A stretch of DNA of 8,123 nucleotides from NCBI GenBank assembly GCA_041191165.1, contig JBEEPJ010000083.1, positions 1 through 8,123 of the forward strand, written 5' to 3'. The position numbers and the translations under genes were made by a program. The DNA comes from CAMCYM01 sp041191165. Lineage in GTDB: Bacteria; Bacteroidota; Bacteroidia; Flavobacteriales_D; Sanyastnellaceae. Under the pieces are notes generated by a model, which was not told the origin of the DNA, made no database searches, and saw nothing but the letters and a program-made list of their open reading frames with translations. Shown in pieces: positions 1 through 5,387 of the stretch (its first letter is position 1; each line of letters opens with the position of its first letter).

Positions 1-92
1 GCCACCACAGGGGCAGGGGCTGCCACCACGGGGGCCGGCGCCGCTGCCACAGGGGCCGGGGCCGGGACTGCCGCTGCAGGGGCCGGAGCCGC
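1..92 (-). repeat. Degenerate GC-rich tandem repeat encoding the E2 Ala/Pro linker
   Basis: The stretch consists of imperfect repeats of a roughly 12-21 nt unit rich in ggggc/gcc. On the minus strand it reads as alternating Ala-Pro blocks with Val (APAPVVAAPAP-like units). This is the usual swinging-arm linker of acyltransferase E2 proteins, joining lipoyl domains to the rest of the chain. It continues past the left edge, so repeat number and the presence of a second lipoyl domain cannot be judged. Such tracts often vary in length between strains. Confidence 0.8.
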
Positions 93-356
93 CGTCAACA
101 GCGAAGCGACATCCTCTCCCGCGGCGCCGATGATGCACAGCAGGCTATCCACCGGTGCAGCGCCTCCTGCGGGCACCCCGATGTGCAACAAAACGCCGTC
201 ATGGAAAGACTCAAACTCCATGGTGGCCTTGTCCGTCTCAATCTCCGCTAACAATTCTCCACTCTTGACGACGTCACCTACCTTTTTCAGCCAAGTGGCC
301 ACGACCCCTTCGGTCATGGTGTCGCTCAACTTGGGCATCCGAATGATTTCAGCCAT
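1..356 (-). CDS. Dihydrolipoamide acyltransferase (pyruvate dehydrogenase E2), N-terminal part, cut by left edge
   Basis: E2 core subunit of pyruvate dehydrogenase, which carries acetyl groups on a lipoyl lysine from E1 to CoA in the cytoplasm. Only the first 118 codons are visible; the frame is open to the left edge. The start is ATG at 356-354, giving MAEIIRMPKLSDTMTEG, the classic beginning of a lipoyl domain. The domain spans about residues 2-76, and the lipoylation site is Lys43 in IETDKATMEFES. From about residue 89 the chain becomes an Ala/Pro/Val flexible linker. The peripheral-subunit binding domain and catalytic domain should lie beyond the edge. It follows pdhA on the same strand after a 43-nt gap, so the two are probably co-transcribed and this is the pyruvate-type E2. 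A branched-chain or 2-oxoglutarate E2 would start similarly; the neighbour decides. I see no strong Shine-Dalgarno sequence before the start. Confidence 0.93.
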   Translation of the reverse strand, partial: MAEIIRMPKLSDTMTEGVVATWLKKVGDVVKSGELLAEIETDKATMEFESFHDGVLLHIGVPAGGAAPVDSLLCIIGAAGEDVASLLTAAPAPAAAVPAPAPVAAAPAPVVAAPAPVV

Positions 357-399
357 GGTATCGATTTGAGATTCGCTCGAATTCCTGTTTTACAACAAC

Positions 400-1473
400 T
401 CAGTCTTTTACAAAGGGATAGGGGTCGGAGTAGACGTCTTCGTAGAGTTCATGCGGCTCGGGGAGCGGACTTTCCTCCGCGAACTTGACGCATTCTTCGA
501 CCAGGGCCTTCACCTCCTGCTCCACCTGCTCCAGTGCGGCCTCTGTCGCCCAGCCCTGCTCGAGCAACACCGCGCGGACGTGCTCGATGGGATCGCGGTC
601 TTGGAAGGCGTTTACCTCCTCCTTGGTGCGGTACTTCTGGGGATCCGACATGGAGTGACCTTTGTAACGATAGGTCTGGATGTCGAGCAAGGTGGGGCCT
701 TCGCCTGCACGGCCGCGCGCCGCTGCACGTCCGATGGCCTCACAAACCGCTTCAGGCGACATGCCATCCACCGTCTCCGAGGGCATGGCGTAACTGGCGC
801 CCAGCAAAGAGAGGTCGGTGACATTCGAAGTCCGCTCCACGGAAGTGCCCATGGCGTACTTGTTGTTTTCCACGATGAAGATGACGGGCAACTTCCACGT
901 CATGGCCATATTGAAGGTCTCATGTAGCATCCCCTGGCGCGCGGCGCCGTCCCCGAAGAAGCACAACGTCACGTGGTCTTCCTTGCGGTACTTGTCCGCG
1001 AAAGCGATGCCTGCTCCGAGCCCGATTTGGCCTCCGACAATGCCGTGACCCCCGAAGAGGTTCCGCTCCTTGTCGAACATGTGCATCGAACCGCCCTTTC
1101 CCTTGCTCGTGCCCGTGCGCTTGCCGAAGAGCTCGGCCATTACGAGGCGCGGGTCCGTGCCCATCGCAATCGGATGGGCGTGGTCGCGGTAAGCCGTGAT
1201 GACGCGGTCCGTGGGGCGGATGGCTTCCACCATTCCCGCCAAAATCGCCTCTTGTCCAATGTAAAGGTGGCAGAATCCGCCAAACTTCTGTTGGATGTAC
1301 AGCTGACCGCAGCGCTCCTCAAACTTGCGCATGAGGTACATGTCCCGGAACCACTTGTGATAGACTTCTGCACTGTGGGGCACGGCGGGGCGGGCTTTTT
1401 TCGGCGCCGCAGGGGATTTCTCTGCAGCTTGAATTTTCTGGGTGGGGCGCGACGCGCGGGTTGTGGTGGCCAT
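400..1473 (-). CDS. pdhA: Pyruvate dehydrogenase E1 component, alpha subunit
   Basis: Thiamine-diphosphate-dependent E1 alpha subunit, which with E1 beta decarboxylates pyruvate and acetylates the lipoyl arm of E2. The chosen start gives 357 residues, somewhat longer than the usual 320-340. The fold begins near residue 36 (HKWFRDMYLMRKFEE). Recognisable blocks are GGFCHLYIGQEA (65-76), the thiamine-diphosphate/Mg motif starting GDGAARQG (174) and ending at Asn203-Asn204, and the loop GHSMSDPQKYR (272-282). Residues 1-33 are an extra basic Ala/Lys/Pro-rich tail. The start ATG (1473-1471) has AGAGGAAGG directly upstream and a Bacteroidota -7 box 22 nt upstream. The frame is open further upstream, but that part overlaps the divergent gene and lacks family similarity. 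The stop is TGA. E2 follows; no E1 beta gene is visible, so it must be encoded elsewhere. Confidence 0.95.
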   Translation of the reverse strand: MATTTRASRPTQKIQAAEKSPAAPKKARPAVPHSAEVYHKWFRDMYLMRKFEERCGQLYIQQKFGGFCHLYIGQEAILAGMVEAIRPTDRVITAYRDHAHPIAMGTDPRLVMAELFGKRTGTSKGKGGSMHMFDKERNLFGGHGIVGGQIGLGAGIAFADKYRKEDHVTLCFFGDGAARQGMLHETFNMAMTWKLPVIFIVENNKYAMGTSVERTSNVTDLSLLGASYAMPSETVDGMSPEAVCEAIGRAAARGRAGEGPTLLDIQTYRYKGHSMSDPQKYRTKEEVNAFQDRDPIEHVRAVLLEQGWATEAALEQVEQEVKALVEECVKFAEESPLPEPHELYEDVYSDPYPFVKD

Positions 1474-1482
1474 CCTTCCTCT
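1474..1482 (-). promoter_or_regulatory. Ribosome binding site of pdhA
   Basis: On the minus strand AGAGGAAGG lies immediately before the ATG at 1473. It is a purine-rich Shine-Dalgarno-like site and the best such site in the window. It supports the ATG at 1473 over the in-frame ATGs farther upstream (1554, 1647). Confidence 0.55.
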
Positions 1483-1494
1483 TTTTCTGTAGGG

Positions 1495-1526
1495 CAAATA
1501 TAGTTTGTCGCTTCGGCATCGTCGAA
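1495..1526 (-). promoter_or_regulatory. Putative Bacteroidota sigma-ABfr-type promoter of pdhA
   Basis: The minus strand reads TATATTTG at 1502-1495, an exact match to the Bacteroidota -7 consensus TAnnTTTG. Twenty nucleotides upstream is TTCG (1526-1523), a three-of-four match to the -33 element TTTG. Transcription would start near 1488-1490, giving a leader of about 15 nt with the Shine-Dalgarno site inside it. The match and spacing are read directly; activity is inferred. Confidence 0.55.
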
Positions 1527-1552
1527 TTTTCGGAGCCTTAGGTGGGGATTTC

Positions 1553-2437
1553 ATGCCCCGAACGGCTCCGCGTGTCGCTTCCCGGGCGGCTTGCTGTATA
1601 TTTCCAGCGTTGAACCTGCTCGACTCCCTCTCGACCCTTCGCCCCATCGCGTTGAGCGAAATCGCGGGTGCCGCCCTGCTCGACCGACTGGATCAAAAAC
1701 TGATCATCTCGGAGCAATGGCTGCCCGAAATTTTGGCGTTTTGCCGCGATTTGGGCGAGGAGGATGGCGGAGGTTATCGCATTCTGGAGGTGAATGACCA
1801 GCGGCTTGCCCGGTACGAAAACTTGTTCTTTGACGCTCCGGGGTTCGATGCCTTTAACGACCATGTGAGGGGGCGCAAGATTCGCCATAAGGCCCGGATT
1901 CGCAGCTACGGAAGCAACGGCCAAACCTTCCTGGAAATCAAGCGAAAAACCGTGCACGGCCGGACGGTAAAGGACCGATTGCAGCGCCCTGACGCGGGGA
2001 TTTGGAACGCCCCGATGTCCGAGGTGGAACGGGAATTTCTCGCGCATCACTTTCCCTATGCCCAGCTGGCTCGGCCGGTCCTTCAGTCCCATTTTTATCG
2101 CTTCACCCTCGTCCACCCGGGACGCGGGGAGCGCATCACCTTCGACACCGGTCTGTCGTTTCGGTTGCCGGATGGAATCCCGGCGCATCTGCCGGGTGCA
2201 AAGGAGTCCCCGCGAGAACTGCCCGGGGTGGTCGTACTCGAAATCAAACAAGCCCGCATCGACCGCCAGTCGCCCATCTACCGCGTCATCGAACGATACT
2301 TGGGGGCTCACCCCCCGCTCGGAAGACCTACCCGCCTCTCGAAGTACATCCTCGGGGTGGGACTGGTATATCCTCAGTTACCTTTGCGCACCTATCTGCC
2401 TGTTTTCCGTGACATTCAACGGTCCCTGAATCCATGA
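1553..2437 (+). CDS. VTC-domain polyphosphate polymerase family protein
   Basis: Resembles the catalytic domain of yeast Vtc4, which builds polyphosphate from ATP inside a tunnel lined by basic residues. With the ATG at 1553 the protein has 294 residues. Counterparts of the tunnel residues can be picked out by eye: Lys49 (DQK), Arg115 and Arg117 (KARIRSY), Glu128/Lys130 (FLEIKRK), Lys140 (GRTVKDR), Arg183 (FYRF), Arg194 (ERITFD), Glu230 (VVLEIKQ) and Lys264 (SKYILG). The set looks complete, so an active enzyme is likely. There is no signal peptide or membrane segment, so it is cytoplasmic. The start is uncertain: ATG 1553 has AGGTGGGG upstream, but family-like sequence begins only near residue 29, and TTG at 1610 (275 residues) is an alternative. 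Its stop overlaps the next start as ATGA, implying translational coupling with the DUF4956 gene. Polyphosphate synthesis is inferred from the family. Confidence 0.88.
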   Translation: MPRTAPRVASRAACCIFPALNLLDSLSTLRPIALSEIAGAALLDRLDQKLIISEQWLPEILAFCRDLGEEDGGGYRILEVNDQRLARYENLFFDAPGFDAFNDHVRGRKIRHKARIRSYGSNGQTFLEIKRKTVHGRTVKDRLQRPDAGIWNAPMSEVEREFLAHHFPYAQLARPVLQSHFYRFTLVHPGRGERITFDTGLSFRLPDGIPAHLPGAKESPRELPGVVVLEIKQARIDRQSPIYRVIERYLGAHPPLGRPTRLSKYILGVGLVYPQLPLRTYLPVFRDIQRSLNP

Positions 2438-3051
2438 CCTCGTCCCTCCTCCTCGACTTTCTGCCCGCTTTCCTGGGCAATTTGCTCTCCAGTTTGGTTC
2501 TGGTGCTTTTCATCTACCACCAAGCTGCGCAAAGGCGGGAGTTTGTGTTCACCTTCTTGAGCGTTTCCACGTCGGTCTTTCTGTTGTGTCGCCTGCTGAT
2601 CGGGGTGGAGTTGGATTTGGCCTTCGCCCTCGGACTTTTTGCCATCTTCGGCATTATCCGTTACCGGACAGACGCCATCCCCATCCGCGAAATGACGTAC
2701 CTCTTTCTGGTCATTTCGCTGGCGGTCATCAACGCCTTAACTACGGGGGATGACACTTGGGGTGTGCTGGTGCTGGCGAATGGCACGGTTTGGGCCATCA
2801 CATGGGTGCTGGAACGCCTGTGGAAACTGCGTCACCTGGCCACCAAAATCGTCATCTACGATCGGGTTGACCTCATCCACGCCGGGCGTCGGGAGGAACT
2901 CATCGCGGACCTTTCGCAGCGCACCGGAGTGGAAATCGAGAAAATCGAAATCGGAAAAGTGGACCTGCTCCGCGACACAGCGGTCATCAAGGTATTCTTC
3001 GATGCGAATGTCGTTCTCGGTCATTTCGAAACGCCCAGCGAGTCCGAATAA
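2434..3051 (+). CDS. DUF4956 family integral membrane protein
   Basis: A 205-residue protein of unknown biochemical function. The N-terminal two thirds hold about four or five hydrophobic segments (roughly residues 5-28, 37-57, 60-75, 87-104 and possibly 109-126). A soluble C-terminal region of about 75 residues follows, rich in alternating charged and beta-forming residues. The family signature is the run GLFAIFGIIRYRTDAIPIRE (67-86) at the end of the third segment: Arg76, Arg78 and Arg85 with Asp80 would lie at the membrane-cytoplasm boundary. The ATG sits in the ATGA overlap with the upstream VTC-domain gene and has no Shine-Dalgarno sequence of its own, so coupled translation is likely. 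DUF4956 genes commonly sit beside VTC-domain genes in bacteria. A role as membrane partner or conduit for polyphosphate is an inference, not established. The stop is TAA. Confidence 0.88.
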   Translation: MTSSLLLDFLPAFLGNLLSSLVLVLFIYHQAAQRREFVFTFLSVSTSVFLLCRLLIGVELDLAFALGLFAIFGIIRYRTDAIPIREMTYLFLVISLAVINALTTGDDTWGVLVLANGTVWAITWVLERLWKLRHLATKIVIYDRVDLIHAGRREELIADLSQRTGVEIEKIEIGKVDLLRDTAVIKVFFDANVVLGHFETPSESE

Positions 3052-3053
3052 CC

Positions 3054-3095
3054 GCATCCATCGTTCAAGTGTTTCTGTCGATTGCGAATGGATGC
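3054..3095 (+). terminator. Inverted repeat after the DUF4956 gene, possible hairpin
   Basis: GCATCCAT (3054-3061) pairs perfectly with ATGGATGC (3088-3095). Allowing one bulged A (3087) the stem extends through CGT/GCG to about 11 pairs, with a loop of about 19 nt. It begins two bases after the stop codon, in the 116-nt gap between convergent genes, the expected place for a terminator. No T-run follows on either strand, so it is not a canonical intrinsic terminator; it could be an mRNA 3'-end stabiliser or chance. Confidence 0.35.
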
Positions 3096-3131
3096 CCGCA
3101 TCGACCTATTGCAACCGACACCATCGCGTCA

Positions 3132-3147
3132 TGCACAAAACGGTGCA
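3132..3147. other. Short inverted repeat in the convergent gap
   Basis: TGCAC and GTGCA form a perfect 5-bp inverted repeat around a 6-nt loop (aaaacg), 20 bases from the ispF stop codon. No T-run follows on the minus strand. It is a weak candidate for the ispF-side transcript end, and such a short repeat could occur by chance. Confidence 0.15.
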
Positions 3148-3167
3148 AAGGAACGGATGGCGGCTGC

Positions 3168-3656
3168 TCAATCCCTGCGGCGGAGCATGACCACCGCGTG
3201 GGCAGATACGCCCTCTTCCCTTCCTACAAATCCCAACTTCTCCGTGGTGGTGGCTTTGACGGAGACCCGGGAAAAGTCCACACCCATCACCCCTGCGATG
3301 GACTGGCGCATGGCAGGCACATAACCTGCAATCTTGGGACGCTGAAGACAGACAATCGAATCCACATTCACCAACTCCCAACCTTTATCCAGCACGAGAT
3401 CATAGACCTCGGCCAACAGTTTTTTGCTGTCGATTCCCTTGTATGCGGGGTCCGTATCCGGGAAGTGCTGGCCGATGTCCCCGAGGGCAATGGCCCCCAA
3501 AAGGGCATCGCAAATCACGTGCAGCAAAACATCGGCATCGCTATGGCCCACGGCTCCCGCGGTGTGCGGAACCTCAATCCCCCCCAACCAAAAAGGAACA
3601 CCCGGCGCCAGGGCATGCACATCGTATCCACACCCCACCCGAAAATCCGGCATCAT
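3168..3656 (-). CDS. ispF: 2-C-methyl-D-erythritol 2,4-cyclodiphosphate synthase
   Basis: Enzyme of the non-mevalonate (MEP) isoprenoid pathway. It cyclises CDP-methylerythritol 2-phosphate to methylerythritol 2,4-cyclodiphosphate with release of CMP, as a cytoplasmic homotrimer. The protein has 162 residues, the normal family length. Metal ligands are visible as Asp12 and His14 (GYDVH) and His46 (at the end of HSDADVLLH, 38-46). DIGQHFPDTD (60-69) and QRPK (105-108) follow, and the nucleotide-binding block KATTTEKLGFVGREEG covers 134-149. All key residues are intact. It starts with two consecutive ATGs: the first makes an ATGA overlap with the porV stop, the second (3653) a 1-nt overlap; either fits. 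Such overlap implies translation coupled to porV. Its products feed undecaprenyl phosphate and menaquinone. The stop is TGA, and it faces the DUF4956 gene tail to tail. Confidence 0.97.
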   Translation of the reverse strand: MMPDFRVGCGYDVHALAPGVPFWLGGIEVPHTAGAVGHSDADVLLHVICDALLGAIALGDIGQHFPDTDPAYKGIDSKKLLAEVYDLVLDKGWELVNVDSIVCLQRPKIAGYVPAMRQSIAGVMGVDFSRVSVKATTTEKLGFVGREEGVSAHAVVMLRRRD

Positions 3657-4924
3657 TCTACTTCGGAGGATTTGTTGCCCTTCAAATCAGCGAACTGCAA
3701 GCGCAGGGTGAATCGTAGGGTGTTCGCCAGGGGATTCTGTTGACGGGTGGAAATCAGATAACTCAAGTCGATGGTGAACACGGTGTACTTGATGCCGGCG
3801 CCGAGGGTGATGAACTGGCGGTTCCCCTTCGAGTAATGTTCGTTGAAAAACCCGCTGCGGAAAGCGAATACATCGCTGAATCCATACTCGATTCCCCCGC
3901 CGAGGTTGTATTCGCGCAGCTCTTCCCTGAAGATGCTTCCGGGCTCGATGCTGTACGTTCCATCTGCATTGAAGTCCACGATGCCCGGCGCGTCGTAAAA
4001 ACTCTGAATCATGGCCGAAGCCACACCGATATTGGGATCATAGCCGCTCACGATTTCCGTTCCCGACTCCTGGTCATAAATGGGCGTGGTGGGCACCAAC
4101 AACTTATTCGCATCGCACGTGAAGGTCAGGCTATTGTCCGCATCCAAAGGCAGTTTGTAGGCAAAACCCGTGCGCAGATTGGTGGGAATAAAGTCCCGGT
4201 CTGCGCTCTCGGTGTAGCTCATCTTGGCGCCGATGTTGCTGACATTCAGACCCCAGTTGAACTCCCCCTTCTTCCCGAACAACCGAGCCTTGGGGTTGGT
4301 GTAGAACAAGCTCGCGTCCACCGCCACCGAGCGGCCGGGCTTGGAGTTTGCCCCGAGGACGTTCGTCCCTCCCGTGAGATTGGAGTTGATGAACCGCGTC
4401 GCAATCCCGCCGCCAAATCGGTCGGTGAATTTCTGGGAGAACCCAAGGTCCAGGCTGAACTCTGCGGGCTGAAAATCGCGGATGGTCGTCCCCGACTCGT
4501 CCGTGAACGTGATGTTTCCCAGGCTGAAGTAACGCAAGGCACCACCCCAGGCCTGACGGTCGTTGATCTTGCGAATCCCCGTGAGGTAGGCGAGGTTCAT
4601 GTCGTCCACCAAGGCCCGGAGCCAGGGCGCATAGCTCAGCGAGAACTCGACGTCGTTGCTGAGGAACGCCATCTTCGCCGGGTTCCAATGCAAACTGTTG
4701 CCATCCGGCGACAGCGCCACTCCCGCATCCCCCATCGCCCCGGAGCGCGAATCCGGACCAATCATCAAGAAAGGCACCGCCGTGGTGATGGTGTTCAACT
4801 GCACAATGCGCGTGGGGTCATCCGGGTTGAGCTGAGCCTGCACTCCGCTCCTGCCTGCAATCACCAGCATCAGCGCGGCCATCACAGCAGGCACCATTCG
4901 GGGGAAGTTCCTTTTCTTCATCAT
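3653..4924 (-). CDS. porV: Type IX secretion system outer membrane protein PorV (LptO)
   Basis: Outer-membrane beta-barrel of the T9SS. In well-studied members PorV collects cargo with a C-terminal signal from the translocon and delivers it to the sortase PorU at the cell surface. The protein has 423 residues, close to the family norm. The signal peptide has basic MMKKR, a hydrophobic core at 10-23 and probable cleavage after VQA at residue 30. This leaves Gln31 first, as is common for signal peptidase I substrates in Bacteroidota. The mature start and the block PDSRSGAMGDAGVA (near residue 57), followed by NSLHWNPAKMAFL, are typical of PorV. Many amphipathic beta strands follow, ending in strand TLRFTLRLQF. 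Large soluble inserts such as 270-330 would be loops. It lies 28 nt after the end of the porU reading frame and overlaps ispF by 4 nt. No Shine-Dalgarno sequence is seen. The stop is TGA. Confidence 0.95.
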   Translation of the reverse strand: MMKKRNFPRMVPAVMAALMLVIAGRSGVQAQLNPDDPTRIVQLNTITTAVPFLMIGPDSRSGAMGDAGVALSPDGNSLHWNPAKMAFLSNDVEFSLSYAPWLRALVDDMNLAYLTGIRKINDRQAWGGALRYFSLGNITFTDESGTTIRDFQPAEFSLDLGFSQKFTDRFGGGIATRFINSNLTGGTNVLGANSKPGRSVAVDASLFYTNPKARLFGKKGEFNWGLNVSNIGAKMSYTESADRDFIPTNLRTGFAYKLPLDADNSLTFTCDANKLLVPTTPIYDQESGTEIVSGYDPNIGVASAMIQSFYDAPGIVDFNADGTYSIEPGSIFREELREYNLGGGIEYGFSDVFAFRSGFFNEHYSKGNRQFITLGAGIKYTVFTIDLSYLISTRQQNPLANTLRFTLRLQFADLKGNKSSEVE

Positions 4925-4934
4925 GTTCGAGCAG

Positions 4935-4942
4935 CAAATGTA
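4935..4942 (-). promoter_or_regulatory. Possible -7 promoter box upstream of porV
   Basis: In the 28-nt gap between the porU frame and porV the minus strand reads TACATTTG, an exact TAnnTTTG match, ending 10 nt before the porV ATG. I found no convincing TTTG -33 element at the right distance, which would fall inside the porU end. If used, it would give a very short leader and partly independent expression of porV and ispF. Confidence 0.3.
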
Positions 4943-4952
4943 GTCCTAAGAT

Positions 4953-5387
4953 TCACCGGCCTATAACGACGACCTTGCCAGAATATTGCACCGAGGCCCC
5001 CGTGTTTTGTTCCAGGGTCATACGATAAAGGTAGATGCCGGGTTGCACCCGCTGGCCTTGGGGGTTGCGCAGGTCCCAGCGCAGCGGCGGGGAACGGTAG
5101 CCGGTGGGGGACCAGGTTTGGCCTGCCCCCAACACCTGCCGCCCATCGGGCGCAAAAACGTCCAGCAGCAACCTCCCCTCCGCCGTGGGCGCATTGTGTT
5201 CGAAGGTGAACCACACCTCATCCACACAGGGATTCGGGTACGTCGACACCGCCCCGATGACCCAGTCCTCCCCGTTCACCACGAAGTCCAGCGCTCCCGT
5301 GGCCTTGTTGTTCTGAACATCCCAAACCGTAACCTCCAGCCGGTGGGGCCCATCAGCCAGTCCCTCGAAAGGATAACGCACGATGCC
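4953..5387 (-). pseudogene. porU: C-terminal part of PorU, downstream of an in-frame TAG
   Basis: These 144 codons continue porU in the same frame after the TAG at 5390-5388. They begin GIVRYPFEGLADGPH and run to VWDVQNN (21-27), which completes the last beta-sandwich strand block typical of PorU. From about residue 48 (STYPNPCVDEVWFTF) to the end (PGIYLYRMTL...GKVVVIGR) lies a T9SS-type C-terminal domain of about 97 residues. In characterised PorU proteins this domain is retained, not cleaved, and helps hold PorU on PorV. A GTG at 5381 could formally start a 142-residue protein, but it would begin mid-domain without a signal peptide. I therefore read it as the detached or read-through end of porU. 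The natural end is TGA, 28 nt before porV. Coding quality (composition, family motifs, no further stops) is undamaged, so the interruption is recent, an error, or bypassed. Confidence 0.85.

Noticed and set aside
371..382. Palindrome ATTCGctCGAAT in the gap between pdhA and E2
   Set aside because: Too short, with a 2-nt loop and no T-run; likely chance.
1474..1647. Upstream in-frame starts extending pdhA by up to 58 residues
   Set aside because: The extension overlaps the divergent gene, crosses the -7 box and the Shine-Dalgarno site, and is Arg-rich with no family similarity.
1538..2311. 257-codon open frame on the minus strand opposite the VTC-domain gene
   Set aside because: Antisense shadow. 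The plus frame holds all polyphosphate polymerase motifs and the ATGA junction with the next gene.
3740..4966. 408-codon open frame on the plus strand opposite porV
   Set aside because: It is a mirror of porV codon structure in GC-rich DNA. It resembles no family, whereas the minus strand encodes a clear PorV with signal peptide.
4953..5381. Independent gene starting at GTG 5381
   Set aside because: It would begin in the middle of a beta-sandwich, lacks a signal peptide although the domain is surface-type, and has no ribosome site. It is the porU tail.
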